In this document: positions 8,094 to 16,256 of the stretch, piece by piece
How positions within the stretch are numbered: position 1 is the first letter of the stretch
How the letters are laid out: each line of letters starts with the position of its first letter
Assembly (NCBI GenBank): GCA_002786715.1
Contig: PCTW01000045.1
Location: 1-50,067, forward strand
From: Bdellovibrio sp. CG22_combo_CG10-13_8_21_14_all_39_27
GTDB taxonomy: Bacteria; Bdellovibrionota; Bacteriovoracia; Bacteriovoracales; Bacteriovoracaceae
DNA: 50,067 bases
Direction of reading: 5' to 3'
Translations under genes and position numbers: made by a program
Notes under the pieces: model-generated
What the model was told of the DNA's origin: nothing
Databases searched by the model: none
What the model saw: the letters and a program-made list of their open reading frames with translations, nothing else

Positions 8094-8762
8094 TAGTTCT
8101 CGCGACTTTTTAAACAAGGTTATTTGCTGATCCAAATAAATCTCAGAATTGAGATCAAGAGATTTGTATCTTAATAAATCTTCCTTAGTGTCGATATCAA
8201 AACTCTCGCCGATAAACTGAAATGGTGCAATTTTACTGAAGTTTTTTACTAACTGATCGGCAGTTTGATTCGAACTGTATTCAACGGAGTTCCAATCTGT
8301 GCGGTTGATTTTAAAGCCACTTGAGAAGTAATAAAAGCCGCCGTCAAGGGTTTTGCCAAGGATGAACTTATCTTGAGGTGTATTGATCAGAGCCTTTTTT
8401 AAATCGGCAAATATCAAGTGTGGTGAATCTGAACCCATGAAGATGACTTGCTGATGTCGCTTGAATGCTTGATCATAAATACATGATAGTCGATCTGCAA
8501 GAGGGCCCTCACCTTGTGAAAGTGTGGGGAATTGCTTCCAACAGGGATCCTGAAGACCTGTTTCTTCAGCTACTGCCCAATAAACTTGAAGCGTAGGAAT
8601 TTCTTCCATCAGCTTATGTCCAATTGCCTCAATCGCTTGTAGCGCATATCGATAAAAAACATCGGTATTCTCTCTACCAATTCCAGAAGCGAGTCGTGTC
8701 TTGATTGGAGAGAGACCTGGTGTCTTTACAAAAAAATAGAGCCCCACTTTTTTCTTCAGCAC
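8085..8762 (-). CDS. TIGR04282-family glycosyltransferase (DUF2064), last gene of the arsenosugar operon
   Basis: This 225-residue protein opens with VGLYFFVKTPGLSPIKTRLA, the nucleotide-sugar-transferase-like N-terminus (K-x-P-x-PG-x-x-KTRL) of the DUF2064/TIGR04282 family. GEGPLADRL and MGSDSPHL (with the metal-binding D-S-D-type triad), followed by LGKTLDGGFYYF, complete the GT-A core. The family is annotated as rSAM/selenodomain-associated transferase 1 and regularly accompanies TIGR04283 and ArsS/ArsM. It overlaps the upstream TIGR04283 gene by 7 bp. Its sugar donor and acceptor are unknown; participation in building the arsenosugar glycone is inferred from context. It overlaps the nuclease gene by 9 bp at the 3' end. 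Confidence 0.88.
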   Translation of the reverse strand: MLKKKVGLYFFVKTPGLSPIKTRLASGIGRENTDVFYRYALQAIEAIGHKLMEEIPTLQVYWAVAEETGLQDPCWKQFPTLSQGEGPLADRLSCIYDQAFKRHQQVIFMGSDSPHLIFADLKKALINTPQDKFILGKTLDGGFYYFSSGFKINRTDWNSVEYSSNQTADQLVKNFSKIAPFQFIGESFDIDTKEDLLRYKSLDLNSEIYLDQQITLFKKSRELLT

Positions 8763-9421
8763 TTTTGCCTCATCAATTTCTTAAGTTCGGGCTTTGCCTG
8801 TTGCCAAGTCAAAAGGAGGTGATTGAGGGTGGTTTGATTCCAACCGTTCTTTTGATATTTGCGAGCACTAGTATAAATCTTAGGAGCAAATGGGATGACT
8901 GGGATTTTTAATTGGTGTGCACGCCATATAAAGATGTGATCTTCTCCGTATCTAAGATCCGTAGGGTATTCGCCCAAATGATTAAAGGTTTTTTTGTTCA
9001 AGCAAAAGCCTTGATCTCCAAAAGGTAACTTTAAAAGTTGAGAGCGAAACCAAACGCCGAGTTGAGTAATGAACATTGAGTTTGGGCCATCGTAAAAAGC
9101 TAACGGGAAAAAACCAATTTGGCGATCTGCTTGTTGTTCAAAAGATCTCACGGCCCTTAAGCATTCAGCACTTACTCGTGAATCACTGTGGAGAAACCAC
9201 AATGTCTCATGACGAGCGGATTGGGCCCCTCGATTGAGTTGCTCAGCTCGACCCAGAGGCGAAGATATAAATCTCCACGAACAGGGAAGTTCACATGTGT
9301 CGATCTCGTGATCAGAAACAAAGAGAACTTCGTCATCAGGACTTAAGAACTTTAAGTCGGAGACGAGGTTTCTCCAACTCAAATCATTTGGGCCAATAGG
9401 AATAATGATTGATAGGGCCAT
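8756..9421 (-). CDS. TIGR04283-family arsenosugar biosynthesis glycosyltransferase
   Basis: This 221-residue GT2 (GT-A fold) enzyme begins MALSIIIPIGPND. It has RAEQLNRGAQ followed by WFLHSDSR (the DxD-like metal site is HSDSR), then FGDQGFCLNKKTF and RYGEDHIFIWRA, which are the TIGR04283 signatures. This family is known from arsenosugar clusters, where it is thought to glycosylate the arsenoribose. The ATG at 9421 lies 4 bp after the arsM stop. An earlier in-frame start would run through the arsM C-terminus and is rejected. GGAGG occurs 14 nt before the ATG inside the arsM end, which is rather distant. Confidence 0.9.
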   Translation of the reverse strand: MALSIIIPIGPNDLSWRNLVSDLKFLSPDDEVLFVSDHEIDTCELPCSWRFISSPLGRAEQLNRGAQSARHETLWFLHSDSRVSAECLRAVRSFEQQADRQIGFFPLAFYDGPNSMFITQLGVWFRSQLLKLPFGDQGFCLNKKTFNHLGEYPTDLRYGEDHIFIWRAHQLKIPVIPFAPKIYTSARKYQKNGWNQTTLNHLLLTWQQAKPELKKLMRQKC

Positions 9422-9425
9422 GGAA

Positions 9426-10463
9426 TTAGCAACAACCTCCAGGAGCTGAGTCTCCAGACGTTGTTGGCGTCGGTCCGCAATCAAAGAGCCCAAAATGATG
9501 AGTCATATCACCATGAATAGTGAAGTATTCTCCGTAGCGAGATTGGGCCAACATGTTTGCTGTATTTCCACAAACGGGCATCGGTTTATTTTTCTCAAAG
9601 AGATGATGATCATCGAGGATAAAGAATTGTTCAGAGTCCTTGATTCCACCTTTGTAGGTCGCTATTTGACCAAAATCTTCACAACGATCTTCTAAATCCA
9701 TTTTAAAAGCGCGAACAGTAATGGAGTAGAATTCCATCATGCCGGCCATCTTTTCTATTTCCGGATTAAAGAGGGTGATTTTAGAATTATTCATCATGCG
9801 ATAATCTGCGCATCCCATTTTGTTCATCATGCGACGGAAATCTTCAGTGTACATCGCTCCACCGAGACATTCCCCCAACATCACATGATCTTCCGCCAAA
9901 TCTTTTGGCATTCTGCGATTCGAGAAGACGTCGGAGAAATAAAGCTCCCCACCGGGCTTGAGCACTCTAAAGATTTCCGAGAAAACGCGCTCTTTACTAG
10001 GAGAGAGATTGATCACACAATTTGAAACCACGAGGTCAATGGAGTTGGTTTTAATTCCAGCTTCTTCAAGGTCTTCGATATAGCCTTTGATAAATTCAAT
10101 ATTGGGTTTAGTGTAACCAAATTTTTGAGTGTGATAATCGAGATGCTTTTTCGCGACAGCAATTTGCTCGTCCGTCATATCGACACCTATGACTTTTCCG
10201 TTAGGGCCAACCAGTTTGGACAAGATAAAGGCATCGCGACCAGAGCCACTACCGAGATCGAGAACGGTTTTTCCTTCGAGAGCATAAGGTAAAGGAGAAC
10301 CACAACCGTAGAACTTGTCTTTCACTTCATCGTGGACTTCGCTCAAGATTGAGCGCAAATGAAGAGGCATGCTCTCCGCAGTACAGCAAGCACTGGTTTT
10401 CAAGTCTTTGGTCGATTGAAGAACTTTTCCGTAATACTCTTTTACACTTTCTAGACCTTTCAT
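9426..10463 (-). CDS. arsM: arsenite S-adenosylmethyltransferase
   Basis: This 345-residue enzyme methylates trivalent arsenic using S-adenosylmethionine. The Rossmann motif LDLGSGSGRD is at about residues 68-77. Arsenic-binding Cys candidates are the CC pair at 26-27, C54 in FYGCG, the Cys in VVSNCVINL and that in GECLGGAM. The C-terminal extension ends in GGCC, a further potential arsenic-chelating site. The ATG at 10463 is preceded by AGGAG six bases upstream; the longer in-frame extension lacks support. It lies 23 bp after arsS and 4 bp before the glycosyltransferase gene, so it is in the same transcript. Its product, dimethylarsenic, is the substrate for the downstream arsenosugar steps. 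Confidence 0.95.
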   Translation of the reverse strand: MKGLESVKEYYGKVLQSTKDLKTSACCTAESMPLHLRSILSEVHDEVKDKFYGCGSPLPYALEGKTVLDLGSGSGRDAFILSKLVGPNGKVIGVDMTDEQIAVAKKHLDYHTQKFGYTKPNIEFIKGYIEDLEEAGIKTNSIDLVVSNCVINLSPSKERVFSEIFRVLKPGGELYFSDVFSNRRMPKDLAEDHVMLGECLGGAMYTEDFRRMMNKMGCADYRMMNNSKITLFNPEIEKMAGMMEFYSITVRAFKMDLEDRCEDFGQIATYKGGIKDSEQFFILDDHHLFEKNKPMPVCGNTANMLAQSRYGEYFTIHGDMTHHFGLFDCGPTPTTSGDSAPGGCC

Positions 10464-10486
10464 ATAGGCTCCTTTTACTTTTAAAA

Positions 10487-11440
10487 TTATGAGAGTGCTC
10501 CACCACACGAGCTTCCCGCGCCTGCAGTGCAAGCGAAGCAATGATTGGCAAAGGCAATTTCATTTTGATTAAAATGATTAAAATCTTGAATATCCCATAA
10601 CGTTGTTTTCTTAGACCCTAGTGGCATCTCAAGCATTTGATTGAAATCGCAATCAAAGATTTGCCCATCATATCCAATCGAGATGAGGTTTCTGCACATA
10701 ATCCCTTCAGCGGCATGGGGATTAAAGTTATTGAGCAGGAGTTCCATATAAGTATCAAGTTTTTGGCTTCTCTCGAGATCATAAAGAAATCGCTTAATCG
10801 GCATATTGGTAATAGTGAAGAGTTGATTGAAGTCGATATCAAACAATTCTTTTAATTCTTTTTTATAATCGGCTTCAAGCTTGGCTTGGGCCGGAGGTAG
10901 AAAAGCTCCCCCTGGATTATAAACGAGATCAAGTTTCAGACCTGTTTCTTCTTTTCCGTAGCCAAGTTGATTCAACATTTTGAGAGCTTCGATACTTTTA
11001 TCGTAAACTCCACGTCCCCGTTGTTTTTCGACATTCCCTTTTGAGTAGCAAGGAAGAGAGGCCACGATTTGGACTTGATAGTCCCTCATGAATAGTGCGA
11101 GCTCTTCTTGGCCAGCTTCGAAAAGGATAGTCAGGTTGCATCGATCAATGACTTGTTTGTTAAGCTTTCTGGCCTCAGAAACAATCATTTTAAAATAAGG
11201 ATTGAGCTCGGGAGCGCCTCCGGTGAGATCGACAGTATGAATGGAAGGAGTGGCTTTTAAAAGTTCTACAACCCTAAGCGCTGTTTTCTCATCCATGTTT
11301 TCGGTGCGAGATGGTCCTGCTTCGACATGGCAATGATTGCAGGCCAAATTACATTTGCGACCAATATTGATTTGTAGTATCTCGGTCTGATTTCGATTAC
11401 GAGATATATTGTTTTCAATTAACACCTTTTCAAAATTCAT
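10487..11440 (-). CDS. arsS: arsenosugar biosynthesis radical SAM protein ArsS
   Basis: This 317-residue radical SAM enzyme has the 4Fe-4S cluster motif CNLACNHC (CxxxCxxC) near residue 30. It has GGAPELNP, and RCNLTILFE at about 100-108. The C-terminal SPASM-like Cys set is MCRNLISIGYDG, FDCDFNQM and CFACTAGAGSSCGG. ArsS joins the 5'-deoxyadenosyl group of SAM to dimethylarsenic to form the arsenosugar precursor. Its start overlaps the phosphate transporter stop as ATGA (4 bp), showing translational coupling. The next gene is arsM. Recognition is strong because of the length, the cysteine pattern and the neighbours. Confidence 0.94.
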   Translation of the reverse strand: MNFEKVLIENNISRNRNQTEILQINIGRKCNLACNHCHVEAGPSRTENMDEKTALRVVELLKATPSIHTVDLTGGAPELNPYFKMIVSEARKLNKQVIDRCNLTILFEAGQEELALFMRDYQVQIVASLPCYSKGNVEKQRGRGVYDKSIEALKMLNQLGYGKEETGLKLDLVYNPGGAFLPPAQAKLEADYKKELKELFDIDFNQLFTITNMPIKRFLYDLERSQKLDTYMELLLNNFNPHAAEGIMCRNLISIGYDGQIFDCDFNQMLEMPLGSKKTTLWDIQDFNHFNQNEIAFANHCFACTAGAGSSCGGALS

Positions 11441-12585
11441 GAGATTCTCCCATTCAAGAGACTAAAAAAAACTAAGCCTAAGAGGGCTGCAATAGGAAGG
11501 GTTATAACCCATGAGAGAAAAATTTTAAAAATTGAGTTCCAATGTGCTTTTTTAGTGACTGCGCCAATTCCAAAAAGGGCGCCACATGAAACGTGAGTGG
11601 TCGAAACGGGAAGACCTAAGCGAGAGGCTCCTAGTACGATGACACTCGTTACGAGATTTGCGGATAAAGCCTGACCATCATTCATAGAAGTAATTTGATG
11701 AGACATGGTCTCCGCTACTTTGCGGGCCATGAGAATTCCACCTAAGGCCATAGCAATACCAATCGTCGCAACTGAGACTTCCTTCGATAGCGAATGACCT
11801 ATCAGCAAAAGGGCAGCAATTTTTGGAGCATCGTTTAAGCCTCTGGCAAAACTCACTAGGCCAGAGCTTAAAAAATGAACTGTATCAATGAGAGCTTTAG
11901 CGTTGATACCAAAAAAATGTCCTTGATATTGTTCTTTGCAGCTCATTTGTGTGCCCACTTGTAACATCGGAAATGAGGGAGAAGAAATAACAGCATTAAC
12001 TTGAGCTCCTGCGGTCAACTCAGGTTGAACAGAGACCACTTGATTTCCAAGACAGAGACAAGACTCTCTTGTAATTTGTGATTTCTTTCTCAAAAAACTA
12101 AAGAGGGGATAGAGTAGCCCTGCTCCAATGATGGCCATTATGGGACTGACCAATAGGGGAGCAAGAAAAGAAGAATAAAGATTGCTCAAATCCATACCTT
12201 GGGGAGAAGCGATATAACCTACTCCAAGAAGTGCGCCCGTTAATGCATGGGTGGTTGAGATCGGGAAGCCGAAGAGAGTGGCAAGAAGAACTGTTAGCGC
12301 CGCCGAAAGCGCTATCGAAATTCCAAATGAACTGAGCGAGATGATTTCCGCTGGAACCAGACCTTTTCCAGAAAAACTATGCAGGAGTTTCTCGGCAAAA
12401 AATGTAGCGGCGATGGCCCCTAGTAAAGTTGTGATTGTGGCCCAAGCTAGGGCCATTTTATAACTGAGAGTCTCACTACCGTATAAAGTGGCGACACCTT
12501 TAAAATTATCATTAGCCCCATTCGTAAAGGCTAAAAAGATCCCTGGAATCATCATTAAAACTACGACAATTATTGAACTACTCAT
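11437..12585 (-). CDS. inorganic phosphate transporter, PiT family, linked to arsenosugar genes
   Basis: This 382-residue polytopic protein has the duplicated PiT signature: GANDNFKGVATLYGS near the N-terminus and GLNDAPKIAALLL in the second half. The FPISTTHAL and LPVSTTHVS repeats are also typical. PiT carriers import phosphate (and arsenate) with H+ or Na+. A hydrophilic loop in the middle (about residues 165-225) separates the two halves and contains several Cys (CLCLG, MSCKEQ). It is the first gene of the arsenic operon and overlaps arsS by 4 bp. Arsenate or phosphate uptake feeding the pathway, or discrimination between the two, is inferred. No ArsR repressor gene is visible nearby. Confidence 0.92.
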   Translation of the reverse strand: MSSSIIVVVLMMIPGIFLAFTNGANDNFKGVATLYGSETLSYKMALAWATITTLLGAIAATFFAEKLLHSFSGKGLVPAEIISLSSFGISIALSAALTVLLATLFGFPISTTHALTGALLGVGYIASPQGMDLSNLYSSFLAPLLVSPIMAIIGAGLLYPLFSFLRKKSQITRESCLCLGNQVVSVQPELTAGAQVNAVISSPSFPMLQVGTQMSCKEQYQGHFFGINAKALIDTVHFLSSGLVSFARGLNDAPKIAALLLIGHSLSKEVSVATIGIAMALGGILMARKVAETMSHQITSMNDGQALSANLVTSVIVLGASRLGLPVSTTHVSCGALFGIGAVTKKAHWNSIFKIFLSWVITLPIAALLGLVFFSLLNGRIS

Positions 12586-12642
12586 GCTCTAGGCTCCTTT
12601 AGCTGTTTTTCATGAGTGATACTAATTTCCATTTTGTTACAA

Positions 12643-13416
12643 TTATTTATTTTTAAGGCAGTAAGCAACGACCTTAAAGGCTTCCACCCTTTCACGATCC
12701 GTGAGATAGGGGCCGACAGTCTTCCAAATATTGATTTGGTCTTTAAGGGGAAGGTGACAGACTCCAACTCCCGAATTGATATAGCAGCTTGGATGAAAGG
12801 AGAGCGTATAATCTGTAATATGATCGCAAACCTCTTTTTGACTCGGTTGTTGGCAATTATTATTTAAATCACATTCTTGAACTAAACCTTTTTGCAGACA
12901 AACCATCACGTTATAAATCCATTCAACGCCCTTTTGAGTGAACTTATTCTTTTGAAGGTTGGCGACATAGGCAGAGCAAGTAGGATAGGCGAGTTTTGTA
13001 AAATAATGAACTCCTACGTCAGAGCAACGATACTTTTCTTCCATGCATTTATAAAAACCACAATGGGTATAAGGAAAACAAACTTCTTTTTGAGCTGTTC
13101 TTAGCCGTGCGCCTTCATTGGAAAGAGTGAGGCATTGAGCTTGGTCACAAGTACCTAAAGATTGCTCAAGTTGTGGTTGAAACTCTTCAATAAGGCTGTT
13201 TTGAAGTTGTAAAATAATGTCTTCGCTGTCGGCCACAATAGAAGGAGCCCGGTTGAATTGCTGATCTAATTCAAACATTTCAATTTTTTCTTCCAGAGCT
13301 TTAATATTAACTTTCCCGTCTCGAGTGAGATCCTCAAGCTCTTGCCGGTACTGCTCGCGAGTCATGGCCCAAAGTGATTGGCCCATAAGAAGAATAAGGA
13401 TAAACAATAATTTCAT
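12643..13416 (-). CDS. hypothetical exported Cys-rich protein
   Basis: This 257-residue protein has a signal peptide (MKLLFILILLMGQSLWA) and no recognised domain. The region from about residue 85 is rich in Cys, with paired spacing such as CDQAQC, CFPYTHCGFYKC, CDLNNNC and a terminal YCLKNK. This suggests a disulfide-stabilised periplasmic or secreted protein. The ATG at 13416 gives the signal peptide at once; a longer in-frame extension would bury it and is rejected, although the Shine-Dalgarno (GGGA directly before ATG) is poor. It lies 57 bp upstream of the phosphate transporter on the same strand and could share its transcript, but nothing in its sequence points to arsenic. Confidence 0.65.
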   Translation of the reverse strand: MKLLFILILLMGQSLWAMTREQYRQELEDLTRDGKVNIKALEEKIEMFELDQQFNRAPSIVADSEDIILQLQNSLIEEFQPQLEQSLGTCDQAQCLTLSNEGARLRTAQKEVCFPYTHCGFYKCMEEKYRCSDVGVHYFTKLAYPTCSAYVANLQKNKFTQKGVEWIYNVMVCLQKGLVQECDLNNNCQQPSQKEVCDHITDYTLSFHPSCYINSGVGVCHLPLKDQINIWKTVGPYLTDRERVEAFKVVAYCLKNK

Positions 13417-13579
13417 TCCCAATTTATAGCCTACGGAAAATTGCCTGTCAGTACTCTTAAGTGTTTGAAATCTAATTGTTTTTTGGCAAAGTATGAAGAA
13501 AAGACAGGATAGAGATAAAAAACTCGAATGACGCAAAGTGTCGTGATACAAGCCTTTTGACTAAGAAAGGAGAGACATC

Positions 13580-14353
13580 ATGAAACACATCATAACGACC
13601 CTCGCACTTCTATCAACGACATGGCTTAGTGCCCATGCTGGAATTACATCTATTGGTAAGGCCGATTTTTGTCGGGATAGGACTGAAGATAAATATATTC
13701 AGGAACTTCTAGGTGAGAGTGAGAGTCGCATGGCCTTCGCAAATCACGGCGGACTGGCCAATGGCGGGGTTTGTTGGTGGCATAGCCGCTTTCAAAGAAA
13801 TGCAGCCTATTTAACGATGTACCGACCAGACCTTCCAAAGCCGACTCAAGCTGAAGCAGAGGATTTGATCAAGGATATTCGCAAAGGGAAAAGAGTCGTA
13901 ACTATTCCTGGATTTCAAAATTTTAATCAATTCTCGAGACAGTTTAGCCAAGAAATTCAAAGCCGTTTAGAAACTTGGCAAAGGACAGATGGTTTTATTA
14001 ATCAATCTTGGATTCGAGGTCTCAGAGGAAAAACTGAAGTCGCCCCTGAAAAATTAAGAGAAATGATGGATGAGCTTTACACTCAAGTGAGTAAAGGTGA
14101 AGTCGTCTATCAAATGGTTCAGTTGAAAGGAATTATAGCTCATGCTTGGCTGGTCATTGATATGGCGCAAACTCGTGATGGTTATGAATTATCTGTTGTC
14201 GACAGTAATTTCCCAACATCAACGAATAAATATACTTATCGCAACGGAATGACTCATTTTAATTACCCTTATTTTGGTCAATTTGTTCCCTATACTTCAA
14301 AAGATAGTGAGCAGGAGAAACTGGAAAAAGTTGTTTCAAAACTTTGTGATTAA
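13580..14353 (+). CDS. exported papain-like cysteine protease candidate
   Basis: This 257-residue protein has a signal peptide (MKHIITTLALLSTTWLSAHA). No named family was recognised. Its layout fits a papain-type Cys-His-Asp/Asn site: NGGVCWWHSRF with Cys65 at the start of a helix, IIAHAWLVID with His188 opening a strand, and VVDSN with Asp208/Asn210 on the next strand. This order and spacing are seen in C39/C58-like folds. It should act in the periplasm or outside the cell. The next gene, a secreted phosphatase, starts 1 bp after the stop, so they are co-expressed. AAGGAGAG precedes the ATG at good spacing. The protease assignment is inference; an inactive structural relative is possible. 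Confidence 0.6.
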   Translation: MKHIITTLALLSTTWLSAHAGITSIGKADFCRDRTEDKYIQELLGESESRMAFANHGGLANGGVCWWHSRFQRNAAYLTMYRPDLPKPTQAEAEDLIKDIRKGKRVVTIPGFQNFNQFSRQFSQEIQSRLETWQRTDGFINQSWIRGLRGKTEVAPEKLREMMDELYTQVSKGEVVYQMVQLKGIIAHAWLVIDMAQTRDGYELSVVDSNFPTSTNKYTYRNGMTHFNYPYFGQFVPYTSKDSEQEKLEKVVSKLCD

Positions 14354-14354
14354 G

Positions 14355-15056
14355 ATGAAAAAAATCTTCTTTGGTTTATTCCTTTTACAATTAACAAATG
14401 GGGCATTCGCATTGAGTAGCCCCATTAAATCTACCGTTGATGGATTTAATCTTCCCAATTTGCATCAAGTCGATCGTGAAGGTCTCGTCTATAGAAGCAT
14501 GAGTCCTGATAAAGAGATGAGTGTTTTGCAAAAGCTTGGGATTAAAAATGTTCTTATTTTTAAAAATCAAACGCGAAGGGAAGTTGATAAAGAAATTCTT
14601 GAGTTAAGCAAATTAAAAATTACCCATCTTCATATACCTTTTCTCTGGAAAGATATTGAAGATTACTCGCAAGCATGTCAGCAAATTGTGTCAGGAATCC
14701 AATTTATTAAAAGATCAATTAAACAAAAGAAAAAGGTTCTTTTTCATTGCACTGTTGGTGAAGATCGAACTGGTATTCTGTCCGGACTTTTTACCATGCT
14801 CAATGAAAGCAAAAGTATCGAGGACGTTTTCAGACAGGAGATGTGCGAAAAAGGTTATGGCAAAGGAAATCCTTTTAAACCCTATAAAGTGACCAGTGCC
14901 ATTCGAAGTGACTTGACGCCCCTCTTTTTAGCCATGGCAAAAAGAATCGCTGAATCAAAGGTAACTTTGTCGGATATTAATGAGAGCCTGTGTCATGAGC
15001 TCAAAGTAGAATCTGAACATGATTTTGACTGTGAAAGCTCGAGTTTGATTGACTGA
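14355..15056 (+). CDS. exported dual-specificity / tyrosine phosphatase-like protein
   Basis: This 233-residue protein has a signal peptide (MKKIFFGLFLLQLTNGAFA). The protein tyrosine phosphatase P-loop FHCTVGEDRTG is at residues 130-140, with nucleophile Cys132 and Arg138 of the C-X5-R motif. The upstream segments GLVYRSMSPDK and KNVLIFKNQTRREVDKE match the N-terminal pattern of small DSP-like phosphatases. Asp100 in LWKDIEDY is a candidate general acid. It would dephosphorylate a phosphoprotein, phosphoinositide or inositol phosphate outside the cytoplasm, which is unusual for bacteria outside host-interacting or predatory species. It is coupled to the papain-like gene (1 bp) and followed 3 bp later by a carboxypeptidase-like gene. 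Confidence 0.82.
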   Translation: MKKIFFGLFLLQLTNGAFALSSPIKSTVDGFNLPNLHQVDREGLVYRSMSPDKEMSVLQKLGIKNVLIFKNQTRREVDKEILELSKLKITHLHIPFLWKDIEDYSQACQQIVSGIQFIKRSIKQKKKVLFHCTVGEDRTGILSGLFTMLNESKSIEDVFRQEMCEKGYGKGNPFKPYKVTSAIRSDLTPLFLAMAKRIAESKVTLSDINESLCHELKVESEHDFDCESSSLID

Positions 15057-15059
15057 AAA

Positions 15060-16256
15060 GTGTCCTTGTGGTCCCATCTATCCATGCAATTTTTGTACAT
15101 TTTGTTGCTTATACCCTCTTGGTTAAGTGCAGCCCCTTATTTTCCCACTGACTATGAAAGTTCACGAACTCGCTTCGAGGCGCTTACTGAACTTGTGGAT
15201 GATACTCAATTTAAAAAAGAAGTGGGCCAGTTTGTTGTGAATTCACCGATTCTGAAAGATCAGGATTTAAAAGTAAGTTGGGCCTTGCTTAACCCAATCA
15301 AACCGACAAAAAAAGTAGTCCTGATGACTTGCGGGACCCATGGAATAGAATCCCATGTCAGCTGTGGCTTTTTGCTCGATCAATTTGAAAAAGTGGTCAG
15401 AGAAGGTTCTGAAGTCGCTTATCTTTTTATTCATGCGCTTAATCCCTATGGATTTAAATATTCAAGAAGAGTTACTGAAAACAATGTTGATCTCAATCGC
15501 AATTTTATTATTAAGCGCGATCATTTTGAGGACCCTAATTCTGCCTATCCTGAAGTGGAAGTTTTTCTCAATCGCCCAAGTCCTGCTCGCGACGATATCT
15601 TTTTTAATATTGACCACTTCTTTTATTCTCTCTTTTACGTTGCTAAGCTTGGTATGAATCATTTTCGTCAAGCTGTCGTTCAAGGACAATATTCTTACTC
15701 CACTGGATTGTTTTACGGTGGCTCAGATCTCGAAGTCCAAGGAAAGTGGTTATTAGAATGGTTGCCTCAAATCCTCAGCGGTTATGATGAAGTTCTGGCC
15801 CTCGATTACCATACAGGTTACGGGGCGCGTGGGGATCTGCATTTGTTTGGCTCAAGCTTGTTAAGACAAGATTTGAAAAATGATCTTCAAGAGTTGTTTG
15901 GAGATAAAAAAATTGATTGGGGAGATTCTAAAGATTTTTATCAAACCTTAGGGGATTATACTGATTTCTTAGTGCAAATCCTGCCTGCAAAACGAGTTAT
16001 GCCGATGACCTTTGAGTTTGGTACTCTCGATTCTCAAACGACGTTAGGAAGCCTCAAATCGCTTAAAATAATGCGTCTCGAGAATCAACTCTTTCATTGG
16101 AAAGCAATGGGAGAAATGGATTCAAAAGATATTAAAGACAAATTCAAAGAAATGTTTTTTCCAAGCGATCCGCTTTGGGAACAAATGGTTAAAGACCATA
16201 ATCAAGCTGTTTTACCGCAGGCGATAGAAAATTTTTCTAAAAGCGGAAAAAAGTAA
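15060..16256 (+). CDS. exported M14-like carboxypeptidase (DUF2817)
   Basis: This protein of about 398 residues has a hydrophobic export signal (residues 9-24). It has the M14-type zinc site: GTHGIESH (H-x-x-E at about residues 94-97), DLNRNF, and DYHTGYG supplying the third zinc ligand His. MTFEFGT carries the likely catalytic Glu. DUF2817 proteins are predicted carboxypeptidase-like hydrolases of peptides or amides. The GTG at 15060 lies 3 bp after the previous stop; the ATG at 15084 gives an equally good signal peptide, and neither has a clear Shine-Dalgarno. It is the third gene of an exported hydrolase operon. Its last 20 bp overlap the convergent barrel gene. Confidence 0.85.
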   Translation: MSLWSHLSMQFLYILLLIPSWLSAAPYFPTDYESSRTRFEALTELVDDTQFKKEVGQFVVNSPILKDQDLKVSWALLNPIKPTKKVVLMTCGTHGIESHVSCGFLLDQFEKVVREGSEVAYLFIHALNPYGFKYSRRVTENNVDLNRNFIIKRDHFEDPNSAYPEVEVFLNRPSPARDDIFFNIDHFFYSLFYVAKLGMNHFRQAVVQGQYSYSTGLFYGGSDLEVQGKWLLEWLPQILSGYDEVLALDYHTGYGARGDLHLFGSSLLRQDLKNDLQELFGDKKIDWGDSKDFYQTLGDYTDFLVQILPAKRVMPMTFEFGTLDSQTTLGSLKSLKIMRLENQLFHWKAMGEMDSKDIKDKFKEMFFPSDPLWEQMVKDHNQAVLPQAIENFSKSGKK

